This document shows positions 43,808-52,526 of a stretch of 64,000 nucleotides of DNA, piece after piece; position 1 is the first letter of the stretch; each line of letters begins with the position of its first letter. The stretch covers positions 1 to 64,000 of the forward strand of contig NZ_OX424407.1 in the NCBI RefSeq assembly GCF_949152215.1, read 5' to 3'. The DNA is from Lancefieldella sp. Marseille-Q7238 (lineage in GTDB: Bacteria; Actinomycetota; Coriobacteriia; Coriobacteriales; Atopobiaceae). The notes under the pieces were generated by a model. That model searched no databases. It saw only the letters and a program-made list of their open reading frames with translations, and was not told the DNA's origin. Made by a program: the position numbers and the translations under genes.

Positions 43808-45832
43808 ATGACGGATGAAAATCCCGTTTCTGCCCCAGAGTCTGCTGATGAGCCGGTAGTTACTCCTAAGCGTCGTCGTGGCCGCCCTCGTAAATCGGAG
43901 GTTGCGGCACAAACCGAACCCACTTTGACAGAAGAAGTGAAGCCTCGTCGTGGCCGTCCGCGCAAGAGCAAAACTGAAGTTGCGGATTCTTCTGCCTCTA
44001 CAGTTTCCGATACCCCCGCAGTACCTAAGCGTCGCCGCGGCCGTCCGCGTAAGAGCGAGACCGAAGCTGCCGCTCGTCTTAGCGAAGCAGACGCTTTGGA
44101 GTGTAGCGGCTCCGCTGAGACGGCACCTGCTGTAGAGACAGCTGATACACCAACTGCTACAGAAGCACATGCATCCGCATCCGTAGCTTCGGAGTCTTCT
44201 GATAAGAGCGCCACAAAGTCCGCTTCTGTGGCAGCAGCACCCAAGCGCCGTCGCGGCCGTCCGCGCAAGAGCGAATCGGTTGAAGAAGAAATGAACCGTC
44301 TTGTTTCTGAGGCAAGCGTTGCAAGTTCCGAGCCGACGGCTCAACCGGTGACAACGATTGCAGCAACAGAAACGGAAACCGGATTAGACGAATCCGGCAG
44401 CCCTTCTGCAACAACTTCTATACGAGTGCATCGCCGTCATACCAGTGATAGTCGCGACAGTGGTGACAGTCAGCAACAGGGCAAGGGCGTTGTACGCGAG
44501 AATTACCGCGACCGTCGCCAAAATAACCAGCGGAATAACAAGCGCCGCCCTCAGACTCCTTCCGAACCGTCTCTTACCCGCGAGATGCTTGAGGGAATGA
44601 AAGTTGCCGAACTTCGCACAAAGGCTGCCGAGTATGGCCTTACATATCTAGGCGTTCGTAAACCCGATCTCATTGAAATGATATATAGCGCCGCTGCAGC
44701 TGCAGAGGGTTTCCGTACTGTCGAAGGAATTCTCCAGATTGGTCCTGAAGGATACGGCTGGGTGCGTACGGGCAATTACATGGAGGGAGACGATGACGCC
44801 TTCGTCCATCAGCAAATCATTCGCTATTTAGGGCTTCGTCAGGGAGATAAGATTACCGGTACGGTTGGCCCTGGCCGCTCCAATAGCAAATATCCGCCGC
44901 TGCACCGCGTTTTGTCGGTCAACGATGGACCGGTTGAGAACCTTAAGGCGCGTCCGCGTTTCCGTGATTTGACGCCGATTTTCCCCGATGAACCGCTGAA
45001 GCTTGAACATGGTAAGAATTCCATTACCGGACGAGCCATCGACCTCGTCGCTCCTATCGGCAAGGGTCAGCGTGGCCTTATTGTGTCGCCGCCAAAGGCA
45101 GGTAAAACAACTATCTTAAAGAAGATCTGCCAATCCATTTCGGAAAACAATCCTGAAGTTTATCTCTTCTGCCTTCTTGTGGACGAGCGTCCCGAAGAAG
45201 TAACCGATATGGAACGCTCTATCAAAGGAACGGTAGTTGCTTCAACCTTTGATATGCCTGCGGAGAATCACACGGCCGTTTCCGAGCTCGTGATTGAGCG
45301 GGCAAAGCGCCTTGTAGAACAGGGAAAGGACGTCGTCGTTATTCTCGATTCCATTACGCGTCTTGCGCGTGCGTACAACCTTGCTATTCCTGCTTCCGGC
45401 CGCATTCTTTCAGGAGGTGTTGATTCTGCAGCGCTGTATCCGCCAAAGAAATTTTTGGGCGCGGCACGCAATATTGAAGGCGGAGGTTCGCTGACCATTA
45501 TCGCATCGGCGCTCGTTGATACGGGATCAAAAATGGATGAGGTTATCTTTGAGGAGTTCAAGGGTACCGGCAACATGGAGCTTAAGCTTGATCGCGATCT
45601 TGCTGATCGCAGAATCTTCCCGGCAATCGATCCTGTCGCTTCCGGTACGCGCAATGAAGATTTGCTCATAAAGTCTGATTACCAGCCTCTTATTTGGGGC
45701 TTGCGCCGCTCGCTTGCCAACATGCCTACCACTGAGCGGGCTACCAGCGCGCTCATCAAGGGGCTTCAGCAGACCTCGGATAATGAGGACTTCCTTATCC
45801 GTTCGGCAAAAAGGGCCGCTGAGCTCGCGTAA
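43808..45832 (+). CDS. rho: Transcription termination factor Rho with AT-hook-like N-terminal repeats
   Basis: Rho is the hexameric RNA-translocating ATPase that ends transcription. The conserved core begins near residue 255 ('LTREMLEGMKVAELRTKA') and has the RNA-binding domain, Walker A 'SPPKAGKTT' and 'DSITRLARAYN'. The 674-residue total is about 250 longer than an E. coli-type Rho because of a disordered, Glu/Ala/Ser-rich head. That head holds four near-identical basic motifs of the form KRRRGRPRKS (21-30, about 46-54, 74-83 and 146-155), which match the AT-hook core RGRP. Extensions of Rho are known in actinobacteria, but four AT-hook-like units are remarkable. It may bind DNA or RNA more tightly, or tether Rho near the gene. 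Confidence 0.96.
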   Translation: MTDENPVSAPESADEPVVTPKRRRGRPRKSEVAAQTEPTLTEEVKPRRGRPRKSKTEVADSSASTVSDTPAVPKRRRGRPRKSETEAAARLSEADALECSGSAETAPAVETADTPTATEAHASASVASESSDKSATKSASVAAAPKRRRGRPRKSESVEEEMNRLVSEASVASSEPTAQPVTTIAATETETGLDESGSPSATTSIRVHRRHTSDSRDSGDSQQQGKGVVRENYRDRRQNNQRNNKRRPQTPSEPSLTREMLEGMKVAELRTKAAEYGLTYLGVRKPDLIEMIYSAAAAAEGFRTVEGILQIGPEGYGWVRTGNYMEGDDDAFVHQQIIRYLGLRQGDKITGTVGPGRSNSKYPPLHRVLSVNDGPVENLKARPRFRDLTPIFPDEPLKLEHGKNSITGRAIDLVAPIGKGQRGLIVSPPKAGKTTILKKICQSISENNPEVYLFCLLVDERPEEVTDMERSIKGTVVASTFDMPAENHTAVSELVIERAKRLVEQGKDVVVILDSITRLARAYNLAIPASGRILSGGVDSAALYPPKKFLGAARNIEGGGSLTIIASALVDTGSKMDEVIFEEFKGTGNMELKLDRDLADRRIFPAIDPVASGTRNEDLLIKSDYQPLIWGLRRSLANMPTTERATSALIKGLQQTSDNEDFLIRSAKRAAELA

Positions 45833-46186
45833 TTTCGTATTTTGGCGCATAGGTAGCGTATTTTCGGCAAAGAGAAGTTTATAGCGAGAAGTCTTTGGGC
45901 GTGTTTGCCTGAGGGCTTCTCGCATATACGTCTCATTTTTGCTCAGAAATGATGAGCCTTAGAGATTTTTGCTTTTCGTGATGATTTTTGTAAAAGATGG
46001 CGCACGACCGATAAAAGTACGCTATAGTGCAGATAGCATAAATGCTGCAACGGATACACGAAGATAAGACGAACCCCATGCCGTTGCATACATATGTGAG
46101 ACCCAGGGATGCTTGGGTTGATTATTCTGTATGTATAAGGGTCATCGTCTTTCTTCCGCTTTATGTAGCGTGTAGGAGGAGCTTGT
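45833..46186 (+). other. 354-base intergenic region after rho
   Basis: An inverted pair of the GCGAGAAG word (45884-45891 and 45916-45923) is followed by a TTTTT run at 45936, a plausible rho terminator. GCTATAGT at 46021 is a candidate -10 for the following gene. GCAACGG (46047-46053) and CCGTTGC (46081-46087) could form a leader stem. No open frame here looks real. Confidence 0.5.
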
Positions 46187-47497
46187 ATGACAAAGCGTAG
46201 AAATCCAGCCGTTATAGCTGGCCTTTTAGGAGGATTGGCGCTGGCGGTAACGCCGGTCTCTGCGCATGCCGCCACGTTTGACTCCATTGATTCTCCGGCG
46301 CTTTTTATCGCTGCCTGCGTGGTCGGCGGCCTTTCCTTTGTGGGGATGATTTCAGGGATTTCATGGCTTATTGCCAATCACAGGCAGCAGAGGCAGGAAC
46401 AGAGAAGGCTTTCATGTGAGGGCGAGTCGGCTTCTCAGTACGAACGGCAGCATTCTCATACGATCAACGATAACAATAAAAGCAAGATAATCTTTGTTGA
46501 TACCACTCATTCGTCGCTTGCGGAATACAAACCGCGCCACATGCGCGCTTTAGAGTGGAACGCGACGGGCGCTATTCGTGTTCAAAAGGTCGCAACTGCT
46601 CCGAAGCCGGCGCGTGCTCCCTTGCCGGTTCGTGCCAAGAGTCAGCCAACGGTCAAAGCTCATCGCAAAGCAGCGCATGCGGCAAAAGACTATGAGCAAG
46701 TTGCGGAAAATTACCTGAACCTCCTCTCGTTTCGAGAGCGTATGGCTTCTCGCGCACGCGGCGCCGCCGACGTGTTGCGGGAGCGTTTAAGCGGAAATCC
46801 GATGGAAGGGTTACCAGTTATTCCGCGCGCGGACGGTACGGTCGGTGATGTGGGGACAAGCTGGTGGACCGCGGGCGTGGGAGAACAAAACATTACCCAT
46901 GACTTTGGCATCACAGCAATCGAAGCCGAAGCAATTCCTGACAGCTTTGCTGCAACAAAATTCGAGAATTCCATTTCAGCCGTGGGCACATCTTCGGATA
47001 TCTCCGAGCGTATTGCCTTTGTTGACCAGGGAATATTCCCAGAAAAAAGGACGGTTTCGGAGCTGTCGCATAAAGATGATTGGGAACTTGCGCTCGAGGC
47101 GCTTGATAAGAAGCTTTCCGTCAATCCTGCAGGCGTTATCCGCGATCCCATTGAAGTGATTCCAAACAATCAGGTTTCGCATGTGAGCGCTCCCTCTCGA
47201 ACAACAGGGTCTTTAAAAATTGAAGCAGCGACTCATGTTGATAAGCTTTTCGCTGATATCGAAGAAGAAATGCGTAAGGATGCCGCCAAGGAAGAGCAGC
47301 GTCCGACACGCGAGCTGTTCCGCCTGATTGATGGTGGCACTAACGCGCTGAAACGTATTCCTACGCCGGCGGAAAGCGCCGCTGAGGCCGCTGCAGCGAA
47401 AGCATCTGCGCAGGCAAGCGCATCCTTCTCGCAACAAGAAGGCTCGTATCGCCCAAGGCACTTCTCGCCGGCTCCGCTTCGCGCGATTGAAGCGTAG
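46187..47497 (+). CDS. Signal-bearing single-pass membrane protein, unrecognised
   Basis: This 436-residue protein has a signal-peptide-like start (residues 1-28, cleavage near AHA-A), then one membrane helix (about residues 38-63), then a long hydrophilic region with few hydrophobic stretches. The region contains a basic, proline-rich stretch (about 140-175), a mixed helical middle and an Ala-rich tail. No domain is recognised. GTAGGAGGAGC gives a strong ribosome-binding site before the ATG. It is flanked by rho and by an ABC transporter operon that starts 160 bases later, so it is probably its own unit. It may be a lineage-specific envelope protein. Confidence 0.65.
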   Translation: MTKRRNPAVIAGLLGGLALAVTPVSAHAATFDSIDSPALFIAACVVGGLSFVGMISGISWLIANHRQQRQEQRRLSCEGESASQYERQHSHTINDNNKSKIIFVDTTHSSLAEYKPRHMRALEWNATGAIRVQKVATAPKPARAPLPVRAKSQPTVKAHRKAAHAAKDYEQVAENYLNLLSFRERMASRARGAADVLRERLSGNPMEGLPVIPRADGTVGDVGTSWWTAGVGEQNITHDFGITAIEAEAIPDSFAATKFENSISAVGTSSDISERIAFVDQGIFPEKRTVSELSHKDDWELALEALDKKLSVNPAGVIRDPIEVIPNNQVSHVSAPSRTTGSLKIEAATHVDKLFADIEEEMRKDAAKEEQRPTRELFRLIDGGTNALKRIPTPAESAAEAAAAKASAQASASFSQQEGSYRPRHFSPAPLRAIEA

Positions 47498-47658
47498 AGA
47501 CAAGCTCTCAAAGGTTCGCAAGCAGAAAAGTTACAAAAAGAAAAACTTACCCGTGTTGTGTCCGGCTAGCGCGCGGCGCAGCCCTACACTTTCCCGATAC
47601 AGTAAGTCGCCGTAGAGCGATGCGGCAGGTTACAGCAGATTGGGAAGGGGTTATAAGC

Positions 47659-48840
47659 ATGGCGGACGCATATATGTCGCGACGGTATTTTTTGGGGACG
47701 GCGGCATCTCTTGCGGCCTCACTGGCGCTTGCCGGATGCGACGCGCAGCCGGTTGACGACAAGCATGTCCGCGTCGGTGTTATGGGCCCCTTCACGGGCG
47801 ATGTTGCTCAATATGGAATTGCCGTTCGCAGCGGTATTTTGTTGTACTTCAAGCAGTTTAACGAGCAAGGAGGAGCCAACGGCAAATGCGTTGAGCCGAT
47901 TGTCGAAGATGAGAAGGGCGACGCGACAGAAGCGATTCTTGTATACAACAAACTGCTTGACGAGGGTGTGAGTGCCATTATCGGCGACGTAACCTCAACG
48001 CCCACTATCGCGCTGGCTCAAAAGTCAGTTTTGGATACGATACCGTGTGTGAGTGCTTCAGCTACCGCGGGTGATGTAGTTGTTTATGGTAACAACATGT
48101 TTCGCGTCTGCATTACCGACCCTTTTCAGGGGCGTGTTATGGCGGAGTTTGCCCACAAGCAAGGCTATACGAATGTGGGAACTATCTTTAACTCCGGCGG
48201 TGATTATGAAACCGGCGTAAGTGAGGCATTTGTCAAGCATGCTGAAGAGCTTGGGATAGAAATTTCCTCGCAGCAGGGATATCCGCAGGGCGCGGTCGAC
48301 TTTAATGCGCAGCTTACAACTATCATTTCCAAACATCCCGACGCTATTTTTTGTCCTAATTATTACCAAGATGACGGCAAAATCGTGACGCAGGCCCGGC
48401 AACTCGGGTATACCGGCGTTATGCTGGGGTCTGACGGCTGGCCCAATATCATCGGGGGAGAGCAGGACTATGCTTCTCCAGCGGATCTGAATAACTGTTT
48501 CTATAATTCGTCTTTTGTGGCGTCAAATAAAGACGAGAAGGTCACGAAGTTTGTTGACGCCTATCAAAAGGAATACGGCTCTGCTCCGACCAACTTCTGT
48601 GCGCTTGGCTATGATGCGGCCATGATTATGTGCCAGGCAATTTCTCGTGCTGAGCAATCGGGGCAAAAAACCGGATCAAAGCCATATCGAGAAGCGATTA
48701 TCCACGCAATTGCCTCGGAGAAAGTTGACGGCGTTACAGGCACCATTTCGTATAACGGTACCGGCGACCCCGTAAAATCGACGCTCATTATTGCCTTTCA
48801 AGACGGCAATGAGGTTATTTACGACACCATCAATGGCTAG
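47659..48840 (+). CDS. livJ: Branched-chain amino acid ABC transporter, substrate-binding lipoprotein
   Basis: The 393-residue binding protein matches type I periplasmic-binding proteins (Peripla_BP_6) of the Leu/Ile/Val family. Its signal has both a Tat-type SRRYFLG near residues 7-13 and a lipobox LAGC, with Cys-29 as the likely lipidation site, so a Tat-exported lipoprotein is plausible. Mature-domain features include 'GVMGPFTGDVAQYG' and 'NEQGGANGKCVEPIVEDEKGD'. I prefer the ATG at 47659, eight bases after AAGGGG, over an upstream frame extension. It heads a five-gene operon. The substrate may be branched-chain amino acids or another amino acid or amide. Confidence 0.9.
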   Translation: MADAYMSRRYFLGTAASLAASLALAGCDAQPVDDKHVRVGVMGPFTGDVAQYGIAVRSGILLYFKQFNEQGGANGKCVEPIVEDEKGDATEAILVYNKLLDEGVSAIIGDVTSTPTIALAQKSVLDTIPCVSASATAGDVVVYGNNMFRVCITDPFQGRVMAEFAHKQGYTNVGTIFNSGGDYETGVSEAFVKHAEELGIEISSQQGYPQGAVDFNAQLTTIISKHPDAIFCPNYYQDDGKIVTQARQLGYTGVMLGSDGWPNIIGGEQDYASPADLNNCFYNSSFVASNKDEKVTKFVDAYQKEYGSAPTNFCALGYDAAMIMCQAISRAEQSGQKTGSKPYREAIIHAIASEKVDGVTGTISYNGTGDPVKSTLIIAFQDGNEVIYDTING

Positions 48841-48852
48841 GGAGTGAGATTG

Positions 48853-49728
48853 GTGACATTCATAACACAAGTTTTGAACGGCCTGCAGCTTGGCAGTATC
48901 TATGCCCTTGTGGCTTTGGGTTATACGATGGTCTATGGCATCATCTTGCTGTTGAACTTCGCCCACGGCGACATCATTATGGTGGGCGCGTACCTTTCAT
49001 GGATTGCTATGGTACAGTTGCAGCTGCACCCCGCAATAGCGGCGCTTTTGGCAGTCGGCGGTTGTGTGGTGCTGGGTGTGACCATTGACAAGATTGCCTA
49101 CGCGCCGCTCAGGGAGGCGCCGCGCCTTTCTGTGCTGATTACCGCTATCGGCGTTTCATATTTTTTGGAGAGTGGCTCACAGCTGCTTTTTGGCGCTGAC
49201 GCGAAGGTGGTTCCGAATTTTGTCAATCTTACGACAGTGACGGTCGGTGGAGTGACCCTGTCTTTGGGAGCTATCCTGACCGTTGGAGTAACGTGTCTCT
49301 CAACCGCAGTTCTTACGGCCCTTGTTCAAAAAACGCGTCTTGGCAAAGCGATGCGCGCCGTGTCTGAGGACATGGGAGCGGCGCGGCTTATGGGCGTCAA
49401 TGTGAACAGCACTATTTCCTTTACTTTTGCTGTTGGCTCTGCGCTTGCCGGCATTGGCGCCATCCTCTACAGCATGGCCTATCATCAGGCGACTCCGACC
49501 ATGGGAGTCATGTTGGGAACGAAGGCATTTGTCGCGGCGGTGCTCGGAGGCATCGGATCTATTCCGGGAGCCGTTATCGGCGGATTGGTGGTCGGCTTTG
49601 CTGAGGTCGCTGTTTCTGCTGTCGGCTTGTCCGTCTGGCAGGACGCCGTTGTTTTTTTGCTGCTTATTATCGTTCTTGTCGTCAAGCCAACCGGGCTTCT
49701 CGGCCATGCTGTGACCGAGAAAGTGTAG
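48853..49728 (+). CDS. livH: Branched-chain amino acid ABC transporter permease LivH
   Basis: The 291-residue permease has about eight membrane helices and begins 'TFITQVLNGLQLGSIYALVALGYTMVYG', the usual LivH opening. 'AVSEDMGAARLMGVNVN' marks the coupling region. I chose a GTG start at 48853, 8 bases after GGGAG; a GTG 9 bases earlier is also possible. The gene is 12 bases from livJ and 9 from livM. Confidence 0.92.
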   Translation: MTFITQVLNGLQLGSIYALVALGYTMVYGIILLLNFAHGDIIMVGAYLSWIAMVQLQLHPAIAALLAVGGCVVLGVTIDKIAYAPLREAPRLSVLITAIGVSYFLESGSQLLFGADAKVVPNFVNLTTVTVGGVTLSLGAILTVGVTCLSTAVLTALVQKTRLGKAMRAVSEDMGAARLMGVNVNSTISFTFAVGSALAGIGAILYSMAYHQATPTMGVMLGTKAFVAAVLGGIGSIPGAVIGGLVVGFAEVAVSAVGLSVWQDAVVFLLLIIVLVVKPTGLLGHAVTEKV

Positions 49729-49737
49729 GAGGCTCCC

Positions 49738-50949
49738 ATGACAAAAGAGTACTCTCAAAAGAGCAATCCGGTTATTACAGCCAGCTCAGGCGCTCACACA
49801 ACGCGCCGCAGGCTTTCTATGGTGCAGCGCTACGTCATCAACACGTTGGTAGTCGCAGTCTTTATTTTTGGCGGCAATGCGCTGGTGGGAGGGGGCATAC
49901 TCTCTCGCTATCAGACCGTCGTTCTTGAGCAGGTGGGCATTTATGTGCTTATGGCGGTGTCGCTCAACATTGTGACGGGATATCTGGGTCAGCTGCCGCT
50001 TGGTCATGCGGGCTTCATGTCCATTGGCGGCTACGCATGCGCCATCTTCATTATCCGCGTGATGCCGCTCTTTGGACTGACGGCTACTGATATGGCTTCG
50101 GGCTCTCTGCCTGCTGTCGGCCTCTTTAGTGCCGGCCTTTTGGTTGGCGGCGTCACAGCGGCGCTTGCGGGCGTTGTTATAGGCATCCCCGCTCTGCGCC
50201 TCAAGGGAGATTACCTTGCCATCATTACACTCGGCTTTGCTGAGATTATCCGCGTTGTTTTGGTCAACATTGATTCAACGCTGGGCTTCAAGCTTACGGG
50301 TGGCGCTTCCGGGCTGACGGGTATTCCCGCGTATACCGGATTTCTCAATACCGCTCTCGTTGTGACATGCTCAATCTTTGCAATCCACACCCTTATGAAG
50401 TCCCGTCACGGTCGTGCGATTCTCGCCATTCGGGATAACGAGATAGCCGCAGAGGCGTCAGGCGTCAACACTACCTACTATAAGACGCTCGCCTTCGTAT
50501 TTTCTGCTTTTCTCGCGGGTATTGCGGGCGGTCTGTATGCCGGCTGCATCGGTGTTATGGCTCCGGCGAAGTTTGGCTTCATGAAGTCTGTCGAGATCCT
50601 GGTAATGGTTGTTTTGGGCGGTATGGGCTCAATGTTCGGCTCCGTTGTTTCTGCAGCCGTGCTGACCATTCTCCCCGAGGCGCTTCGCGCGTTTGCGGAT
50701 TACCGCATGCTCGCCTACGCGGCTGTGCTTATCTTGGTGATGATGTTTCGTCCTAAGGGGCTGTTCGGCACTTATGATTTTTCACTCAGCCGGATTATTG
50801 AGCGCATACTGAACCGAGATTATCCGTGGAACAAGGACGCTGCCAGCGATTTTGACGCGGATGAAGACAGCGCCGCGACTGTTCAATCCTCTGGCGAGAA
50901 GCACGGGCGTACCTCAGGGATTCTTCCTTCCCATAAGGAGGTGAACTAG
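49738..50949 (+). CDS. livM: Branched-chain amino acid ABC transporter permease LivM
   Basis: The second permease, 403 residues, has about eight to ten hydrophobic helices, with 'LSLNIVTGYLGQLPLGHAGFM'-type text and 'RDNEIAAEASGVNTTYYK' as the coupling region. The C-terminal 60 residues are charged and variable. Its last codons contain the ribosome-binding site of livG. It is an obligate partner of LivH. Confidence 0.93.
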   Translation: MTKEYSQKSNPVITASSGAHTTRRRLSMVQRYVINTLVVAVFIFGGNALVGGGILSRYQTVVLEQVGIYVLMAVSLNIVTGYLGQLPLGHAGFMSIGGYACAIFIIRVMPLFGLTATDMASGSLPAVGLFSAGLLVGGVTAALAGVVIGIPALRLKGDYLAIITLGFAEIIRVVLVNIDSTLGFKLTGGASGLTGIPAYTGFLNTALVVTCSIFAIHTLMKSRHGRAILAIRDNEIAAEASGVNTTYYKTLAFVFSAFLAGIAGGLYAGCIGVMAPAKFGFMKSVEILVMVVLGGMGSMFGSVVSAAVLTILPEALRAFADYRMLAYAAVLILVMMFRPKGLFGTYDFSLSRIIERILNRDYPWNKDAASDFDADEDSAATVQSSGEKHGRTSGILPSHKEVN

Positions 50950-50950
50950 C

Positions 50951-51781
50951 ATGTCAAAGTTGATTCGGCAGGAGTCGCCTAATCTTATTCCCGAGCGCGA
51001 TCTCCATGCTATTCCGGTACTTCAGGCTGAACACCTTGGTATTGATTTCGGCGGTCTTAAGGCTGTTGAAGACTTTAACATCGCTCTTGGTCCTACGGAG
51101 ATTTCAGGGATTATTGGGCCGAACGGAGCGGGAAAGACAACCGTTTTCAATCTGCTGACCAATGTGTATCGACCCACACGCGGCACGGTGCTGCTTGACG
51201 GCTATGACCTTGCCGGTAAAAGCGTTATTGAAACGAGCCATATGGGCATGGCGCGTACCTTTCAAAATATCCGTCTTTTTACCGAGATGACAGCACTCGA
51301 CAACGTACTGGTTGGTCTGGGACAAACGCTCTCAAGCCATTTTTTGCAAGATTTGTTCCGCACTCCAAAACACTGGAGTGAAGAAAAAGAAGCGCGGGAC
51401 CGTGCGATGGACCTTCTCGCGATTTTTGACATGCAGGCGCTGGCGCGCATGCAAGCGGGCAATCTTTCCTATGGAGATCAGCGCAAGCTTGAAATTCTGC
51501 GGGCGCTTGCAACCGATCCGAAAGTGCTGCTGCTTGACGAACCCGCGGCAGGTATGAACCCCAACGAAACGCATGAGCTCATGGAAAACGTGCTCAAGAT
51601 TCGTGATGATTTTAGCATCGCCGTGTTGCTGATTGAGCATGATATGTCGTTTGTTATGGGTGTCTGCGAGGGCCTGGCGGTGCTCGACCACGGCTCAATC
51701 ATCGCCAAAGGTACGCCCTCAGAGATTCAAAACAACCCGCGCGTTATCGAAGCATACCTGGGTACTCCGGAGGTACAGTAA
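50951..51781 (+). CDS. livG: Branched-chain amino acid ABC transporter ATP-binding protein LivG
   Basis: The 276-residue ATPase has Walker A GPNGAGKTT, signature 'LSYGDQRKLEI' and Walker B 'LLLDEPAAGMNPNE'. The A-G-M-N-P segment is typical of LivG. A perfect AAGGAGGTGA ribosome-binding site lies 6 bases before the ATG, inside the end of livM. Its stop abuts the ATG of livF. Confidence 0.95.
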   Translation: MSKLIRQESPNLIPERDLHAIPVLQAEHLGIDFGGLKAVEDFNIALGPTEISGIIGPNGAGKTTVFNLLTNVYRPTRGTVLLDGYDLAGKSVIETSHMGMARTFQNIRLFTEMTALDNVLVGLGQTLSSHFLQDLFRTPKHWSEEKEARDRAMDLLAIFDMQALARMQAGNLSYGDQRKLEILRALATDPKVLLLDEPAAGMNPNETHELMENVLKIRDDFSIAVLLIEHDMSFVMGVCEGLAVLDHGSIIAKGTPSEIQNNPRVIEAYLGTPEVQ

Positions 51782-52504
51782 ATGGCAGCCGCGTTAAACA
51801 TCCTGCTTTCCGTTACAGACCTGAACGTATCTTACGGTGCTATCCGCGCGGTCAGGGGCATCTCCTTTGAGATTTGCGAAGGGGAAATCGTGACCCTTAT
51901 TGGTGCAAACGGTGCGGGCAAGTCCACGACGCTTAACACTCTTTCCAGTTTGATCAAGCCTGATGCGGGTTCCATTGAGTTTTCCGGCCATAGCATTGTG
52001 GGAATGAAGCCCCATAAAATTGTTGAAGCTGGTCTGGCGCTTTGTCCTGAAGGCCGCCGTGTCTTTTCGCGCATGAGCGTTGCTGAAAATCTTCAGATGG
52101 GCGGCTATACGCGTTCAGATGAGGAAAACGCGGAGGCGCTTGACCTTGTGTACGAACATTTCCCACGTCTTCGCGAACGCCGCCGTCAAATGGCTGGCAC
52201 GCTTTCCGGTGGAGAGCAGCAGATGCTCGCTATGGGTCGCGCGTTGATGAGCCACCCCAAGCTGCTGATGCTTGATGAGCCTTCCATGGGCCTCGCGCCT
52301 ATCCTGATTGAGGAAATATTTGCTATTATTCGGGCGCTCGGTTCTCATGGCACCACTATTTTGCTCGTTGAGCAAAACGCCAATATGGCGCTCAATGTTG
52401 CTGACCGTGCCTATGTGCTGGAGATTGGCAAGGTTGTTAAAACTGGCACGGGCGACGCGCTTCTGCACGATGACGACGTGCGCAAAGCATATCTTGGCGG
52501 TTGA
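51782..52504 (+). CDS. livF: Branched-chain amino acid ABC transporter ATP-binding protein LivF
   Basis: The 240-residue ATPase has Walker A GANGAGKST, signature 'LSGGEQQMLAMGRAL' and 'MLDEPSMGLAPILI', the usual LivF set. It starts on the base after the livG stop. LivG and LivF form the heterodimeric ATPase of the importer. The operon ends at the hairpin just after its stop. Confidence 0.95.
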   Translation: MAAALNILLSVTDLNVSYGAIRAVRGISFEICEGEIVTLIGANGAGKSTTLNTLSSLIKPDAGSIEFSGHSIVGMKPHKIVEAGLALCPEGRRVFSRMSVAENLQMGGYTRSDEENAEALDLVYEHFPRLRERRRQMAGTLSGGEQQMLAMGRALMSHPKLLMLDEPSMGLAPILIEEIFAIIRALGSHGTTILLVEQNANMALNVADRAYVLEIGKVVKTGTGDALLHDDDVRKAYLGG

Positions 52505-52526
52505 GGGCGAGAAGTGCTTCTCGCCC
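52505..52526. terminator. GGGCGAGAAG inverted pair between livF and thrB
   Basis: GGGCGAGAAG, TG, CTTCTCGCCC is a 10-bp inverted repeat directly after the livF TGA. Its right arm includes the stop codon region of the convergent thrB gene. It may terminate both genes, although T-runs are missing on both sides. It is a close match to the pair at 25722. Confidence 0.6.
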
